This document shows positions 60,175 through 64,000 of a stretch of 64,000 nucleotides of DNA, in pieces (within the stretch, counting starts at the first letter, position 1; the number at the start of each line of letters is the position of its first letter). This stretch comes from Megalonaias nervosa (taxonomy: Eukaryota > Mollusca > Bivalvia > Unionida > Unionidae). The position numbers were made by a program, and so were the translations under genes. The notes beneath the pieces are model-generated. The model made no database searches and had not been told where the DNA came from. It saw nothing but the letters and a program-made list of their open reading frames with translations. Location: contig JAECUM010016761.1 in the NCBI GenBank assembly GCA_016617855.1, forward strand, positions 42,471-106,470, given 5' to 3'.

Positions 60175-61870
60175 AATATTTCAGAAAACTGCAGTATGTT
60201 TATGAAATTTAAATTCACTTTTCTTCTGAATTTTCTTGGTCCCTGGTATTTTAATTTTACATTTTTTAGAAATCTTTAGTGAAACCAACCAGCTTTTACA
60301 ATGTCATCTAACGTGTAGATCAGTATTTTAAGGATTAGAGTCCTTGAAAAAGGATGAATTGCTTCAGCTTGCCAGACAATCTGATCTTTCAAAAGTGAAG
60401 GCATTTTAACAAAGCAAGAAATATAAAAATGTTTTGGTCCAGTATTCAGTGGAAAAGAATTTTTGGGGGATAAAAGTGCTTTGGGTTTGATTAGTACATC
60501 TCTGTCTGACTGAAGTGAAACTAAAATAATTGAAATTTAAAAAGCAGATACAAGTTAAGAAAGTTTTCAGCTTCAGAAAGATATGTTGGAAATCCAAAGT
60601 CAGAAAAAAGTTGAAATACCATTGCTGAGAGGGAGAATTGATTAAAAGAATTAAAATTGACAGACAGAAGGCCCCCCCCCCCATTACACACAATTTCATA
60701 AGCTGATGTTACCAGAAATATTAGGTTAGTACCCCCGTTTTAGAAGAAAAGAAGTAACTTAATATTTTCCTCAATTTGAGAGAATAGCTGGAAATTTGTT
60801 ATGTCAAGAGAGCATTGAACTTGTTACTATGAAGTGTACTTATTGGCAAAGCTTGTGAAGTCTGTACTTCACGGTCACATACAACAAAGTGCTAATTATG
60901 ATGTGATTAAAGAGTATATCTTGAAGTGTTATGAGTTGGTACATGAGTCATATCAACAAAGGATTAGGAACGTTAGAAAAGAAACTGGAGAGACCGATGT
61001 TGACTTTGCAAGGGAAATTTAGTTATTTAATAGGTGGTGCTCAGGCAATATTAAAATTACAATAACCTCAAGAAGAGTTTAAGAATTGCATCCATAATGA
61101 CTTCAGGACCTACCTTGATGTGCAGAAAGTCCAAACTTGACAAAAATAATGATTATTTCTTGACTCACAAAGTTTCATCTGGCATTAAGTCTTCCTCTGA
61201 GTGGTTTTTTGGTAAGAGAAACATCTCATACAAACACTTCCAAACTCTAAGTCAGGCACAACATTTAGGAAGTAAACTTTTGATAAAATTTATCAAAAAT
61301 CCTTATTTCTTCCTGCATGCACCTATTGCAAGAAGAAAGGACGTATTATTTCTGATTGATACAGATTGAGAAATAAACAACAGAATAAAGACAGAGCTAT
61401 TCCAAATGCTCATATTTGTGAGAGGTCATGGTCATGTACTGAAAGCAATAATTTGTTGGCTCAAACAAACAGCAGTCTGATTTTATTATGGAGAATTGTG
61501 AACCATTCATGTCAGAAAAGGTTTTCTATCATTTATTGGTGATTCTGCCAGGCCTATTCTGTTTTACATGTTAAGGAATGCAGGAGCTTCTCTGAGTCCT
61601 TTGTTATCAGGTACTTTGCCATTATCTAAGAAGTTTTCTAATGATAGTGTCGTTCAGGGAGTAGAGTACGGCTTTGTTATTGTTCTTCCTCATTATGTAA
61701 ATTTGTCATCAGACTTAGTCTCAGGATCCATGGTGGTCTGAACAGTGATATTTTTATCCATCAATCAAGAGCATTCATTATTAATAGGCAATGACCTAGC
61801 CGGAGATAAGTTTGTGGTTAATCCACTTGTAACTGACAAGCCTTGTTTTCAGTTGAAAGGGTTGCTTTCT
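60175..61870 (+). mobile_element. Second gypsy-type element, gag to protease part, decayed
   Basis: On the + strand: gag N-terminus near 60344, KEYILKCYELVHESYQQR and GETDVDFAREI (60834-61022), zinc-knuckle-like CTYCKKKGRIISDCY (about 61325-61370), NKDRAIPN, then the protease-like segment RNAGASLSPLLSG (about 61570) and LLIGNDLAGDKFVVNP (about 61780). Same family as 48300-53515. It ends abruptly near 61870 before a Penelope-like fragment; pol is missing. Confidence 0.65.
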
Positions 61871-62040
61871 TGTTCTCAATAGTTCATGATCGTTAGTAAT
61901 TTCCCTTGCTCAGAGCATAAATATCTTATAAATATCTTAAGAATTAGAAATTTTTGGCAATATCATACTGCTTTCATCAGTGACTAATGTTGATCATGTG
62001 ACTTATAATGGTCACGTGATATGAGGAGACTGGAGTAGAT

Positions 62041-62385
62041 GGAGCAAGATACTAAACTGAAAATTTGAAGAAATGTGGTGTTGTTTATCAAATGTAATGA
62101 TTGTGAGAAAGATTACATTGGGGAAACAGGCAGAATGTTAGAAACCAGGATTAAGGAACACAGTAGAGAGTCATTGGTTATACATTAACAGTGTGGAAAT
62201 ATGGGATATTCCATCATCCCCAATCAAACCAAGGTGATCACATCAGAGGACACTATATGAGAAAGGAAGGTAAAGGAGGTAATCAGAATAAACAGTGGAG
62301 GCCAACACTAAACAGGGACAACGGGCTTGAATTACCACCAATCTACACCACTCTTCTTGTATCACATGACCATTATGTCACGTGA
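62041..62385 (+). mobile_element. Penelope-like element fragment with GIY-YIG endonuclease
   Basis: KCGVVYQM then, one frame on, CNDCEKDYIGETGRMLETRI with KEHSRES (about 62095-62170) is the GIY-YIG core as carried by Penelope-like retroelements. The C-terminal frame 62191-62385 (QWRPTLNRDNGLELPPIYTT) fits the end of that domain. Frameshifts and a stop make it a relic. Confidence 0.65.
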
Positions 62386-62658
62386 TCAATATTAGTTGCT
62401 AATGAAGGTAGTTAACAACCTAAGTAAACTATTACTGTACAATTTAAGTTTTTGTTAGTCTTATCATAAGGCATCTGTATATATACTGATCTTCCAAGTG
62501 ATGCCTCAGATAATTTTAATGAATTGTTTGCTCAAAAATATCTGAAAAATGTTGAGGACATCTATATTTTCTGAAACTCTGACACTTTTGTTCTGAAAAA
62601 CTCCATAATGACATAAAGTTTGAAACTCAAGAAATGAATACCATGCAAATTTGTGTTG

Positions 62659-62659
<1 letters not shown>

Positions 62660-62706
<47 letters not shown>
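62660..62706. repeat. (AT)n microsatellite
   Basis: About 23 AT units. Confidence 0.95.
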
Positions 62707-62709
<3 letters not shown>

Positions 62710-62739
62710 CAAAATGGATGATTGTAAAATCACAGGATT

Positions 62740-63200
62740 TGATTTGATTGGACCAGGCTACTAAGGCAGCAGTATCTGCTATAGTAGAGATTACAGCTTT
62801 TATTTCAATCAATATTAGGTCTAACACATTTCCACAGACCTCAGAATCTGCCAACTTAACACCATTGAGTGAAGCTGGAGCCAAAAATGGTACAAAAACT
62901 AAAGACCGATCGCAGTGTCCTTTCTTGTCTTCACAGATAACTAGAACAATATGTACACGATTTTTGTGTGAGATATTTTTGAACAATTTTAATCTTGATC
63001 ACGATAATCAGTCTGACTTTCTACAGAATCGCTTAAGCGAAACTGCGCTCATATCTTTGATTGACATATGACTATACAAGCATTAGATAAGCAGAAATGG
63101 TTGGTATTATTATGGTTGATTTGATAATGTTTTTAACCTTGTAGACCATGAAAGTTTCCTTGAAATAATAAAAGTCTATCAATGTAATGAAAACTCGTGG
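62740..63200 (+). pseudogene. LINE reverse-transcriptase fragment
   Basis: The frame 62748-63071 has TFPQTSESANLTPLSEAGAK, FNLDHDNQSDFLQNRLSETA and LISLID, followed in other frames by FNLVDHESFLEIIKVYQCNE (about 63130-63190). These are the N-terminal fingers and early palm of a CR1/Jockey-type LINE reverse transcriptase. It ends just before Polinton C, which may have inserted into it. Confidence 0.65.
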
Positions 63201-63228
63201 TTTAGTTCTTAGTGTGGGAACTGTATAA

Positions 63229-63424
63229 GCAGCAGGGAGGGTGAACCCTACAACTTTTTGGTTTAATTATATAGACCTTATTTTTGAAATTAAGGGTTCC
63301 TACGAAAGGCTGTAAAACAAAAGTTTTTGTCTTAATAATGAAAACTTCTCTAATTGACCAGATTTTTTCTGATTTTTTTCACAATCTGGTCACTTAATTT
63401 TTTGTCGTCCACCCTCCCTGCTCC
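63229..63424. repeat. Left TIR of Polinton C
   Basis: 196 bp between the terminal motif GCAGCAGGGAGGGTGAACCC and an inner inverted copy CCACCCTCCCTGCTCC. The outer motif continues as CCCTACAAC, like the palindrome (AACCCTACAAC), rather than Polinton B (GACCCTACAAA). Confidence 0.8.
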
Positions 63425-63432
63425 TATGATTT

Positions 63433-64000
63433 TTATCCAAAAATTATATCAAGTCCATTACGATATCTTGACCTAGGATCATGTAAATTTATCGTTACAA
63501 AACCAAAGGGAGCAGCTTGTGCTTTTGAAAAGAAATTTTTAAATTTGTTCATGTCCATGTCCCCAGAACACCAAGTATAATAAATATTTTGCAGTGTATG
63601 ATTATCTACGCCATTAAACACAACTAAAATGTTACAGTTGTCTCCGATTACTTTTGGAATTTGTGTATATCTCTGGGTAACATAAATTACGTCTGTGTTT
63701 TTATGTCTACCTCGTGAAAATATTCTAGCTGGATTTGATTGTTTGTCCAGCATGACATCATCATACACTACTAAATTATTAATGAATCCATCCAGATCTT
63801 CTACAGATGGCGCTTCATCAATATCAGTAATAAAATCTATGACACTGTCTTCATGTAACGATTTTGCGTTTTCATTAAAATCTTCAAGTACTTCGTAACA
63901 TTGCTGATCATCTACAGATGGCGCTACTAAATATAATTTATCCCACTTCAGCCATCGCATTATTAGATTAAGCAGTAATTGCGTCTTCCCACTTCCAGAT
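63433..64000 (-). CDS. FtsK/HerA-type packaging ATPase, partial (Polinton C)
   Basis: Open to the right edge. The last 40 bases of the window encode SGSGKTQLLLNLI (Walker A), continuing into MRWLKWDKLYLVAPSVDD, then FINNLVVYDDVML (Walker B-like), GRHKNTDVIYVTQRYTQIPK and the C-terminus LHDPRSRYRNGLDIIF. It is the intact counterpart of 11416-12100 and shows where that copy is broken. An acidic insert is shorter here than in Polinton B. Confidence 0.88.
   Translation of the reverse strand, partial: SGSGKTQLLLNLIMRWLKWDKLYLVAPSVDDQQCYEVLEDFNENAKSLHEDSVIDFITDIDEAPSVEDLDGFINNLVVYDDVMLDKQSNPARIFSRGRHKNTDVIYVTQRYTQIPKVIGDNCNILVVFNGVDNHTLQNIYYTWCSGDMDMNKFKNFFSKAQAAPFGFVTINLHDPRSRYRNGLDIIFG

Larger units (their letters stand above)
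63229..64000. mobile_element. Polinton C: left end of a third Polinton, running off the window
   Basis: Starts GCAGCAGGGAGGGTGAACCC, preceded by GTATAA (possible target duplication; the right end is outside). The packaging ATPase immediately follows the TIR on the minus strand, exactly as in Polinton B. Confidence 0.85.

Overview
The window looks like one contig of an invertebrate animal genome, probably a mollusc such as a bivalve (inference). The host signal is thin: two phase 1-1 immunoglobulin-domain exons on the + strand (10622-10894 and 58995-59270), tRNA-derived SINEs, long dinucleotide microsatellites and fragments of gypsy, LINE and Penelope-like retroelements. Most of the 48 kb between the two exons is mobile DNA.

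Layout. (1) 1-9660: Polinton A, an old, heavily decayed Polinton/Maverick (adintovirus-like) element on the + strand: capsid fragment, pX-like core protein, protease, zinc-ribbon/PLA2, integrase with chromodomain, an opposite-strand HNH endonuclease and a protein-primed-type DNA polymerase B. A TTAA-flanked MITE has split its core-protein gene. (2) 10622-10894: host Ig exon. (3) 11162-26679: Polinton B, a 15.5 kb element with 247 bp terminal inverted repeats (TIRs) and a GAACC(A) target duplication, inserted in the terminal repeat of a small hAT-like MITE. It has packaging ATPase, PLA2, integrase, a polymerase B-SF1 helicase fusion, a zinc-finger protein, penton-like, fibre, protease, pX-like, major capsid, minor capsid and scaffold-like genes; most carry frameshifts or stops. 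(4) 28865-41636: a 12.8 kb near-perfect palindrome with two 6.05 kb arms around a 672 bp asymmetric centre. It is bounded by the same kind of TIR as Polinton B and has its own TGAAT(A) duplication. Each arm encodes two zinc-finger proteins related to one in Polinton B, an AEP-type primase, a herpes UL9-like (origin-binding-type) SF2 helicase, and two unrecognised proteins. Strong hairpins follow the genes. No integrase, capsid or polymerase is visible. (5) 41643-63228: host DNA with repeats, a gypsy element carrying a nested LINE, SINEs, the second Ig exon, a second gypsy copy, a Penelope-like GIY-YIG fragment and a LINE reverse-transcriptase fragment. (6) 63229-64000: the left end of a third, better preserved Polinton (C), with TIR and packaging ATPase, running off the window.

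Main idea: the palindrome looks like a companion or satellite replicon of the Polinton B/C lineage. It shares their terminal sequence and a gene family, and carries a primase/helicase pair but no visible integration or virion genes, so it was presumably moved by a Polinton integrase in trans. The palindromic form could be a captured inverted-dimer replication intermediate or the native form of the element. All assignments are from reading motifs by eye; no database search was run.
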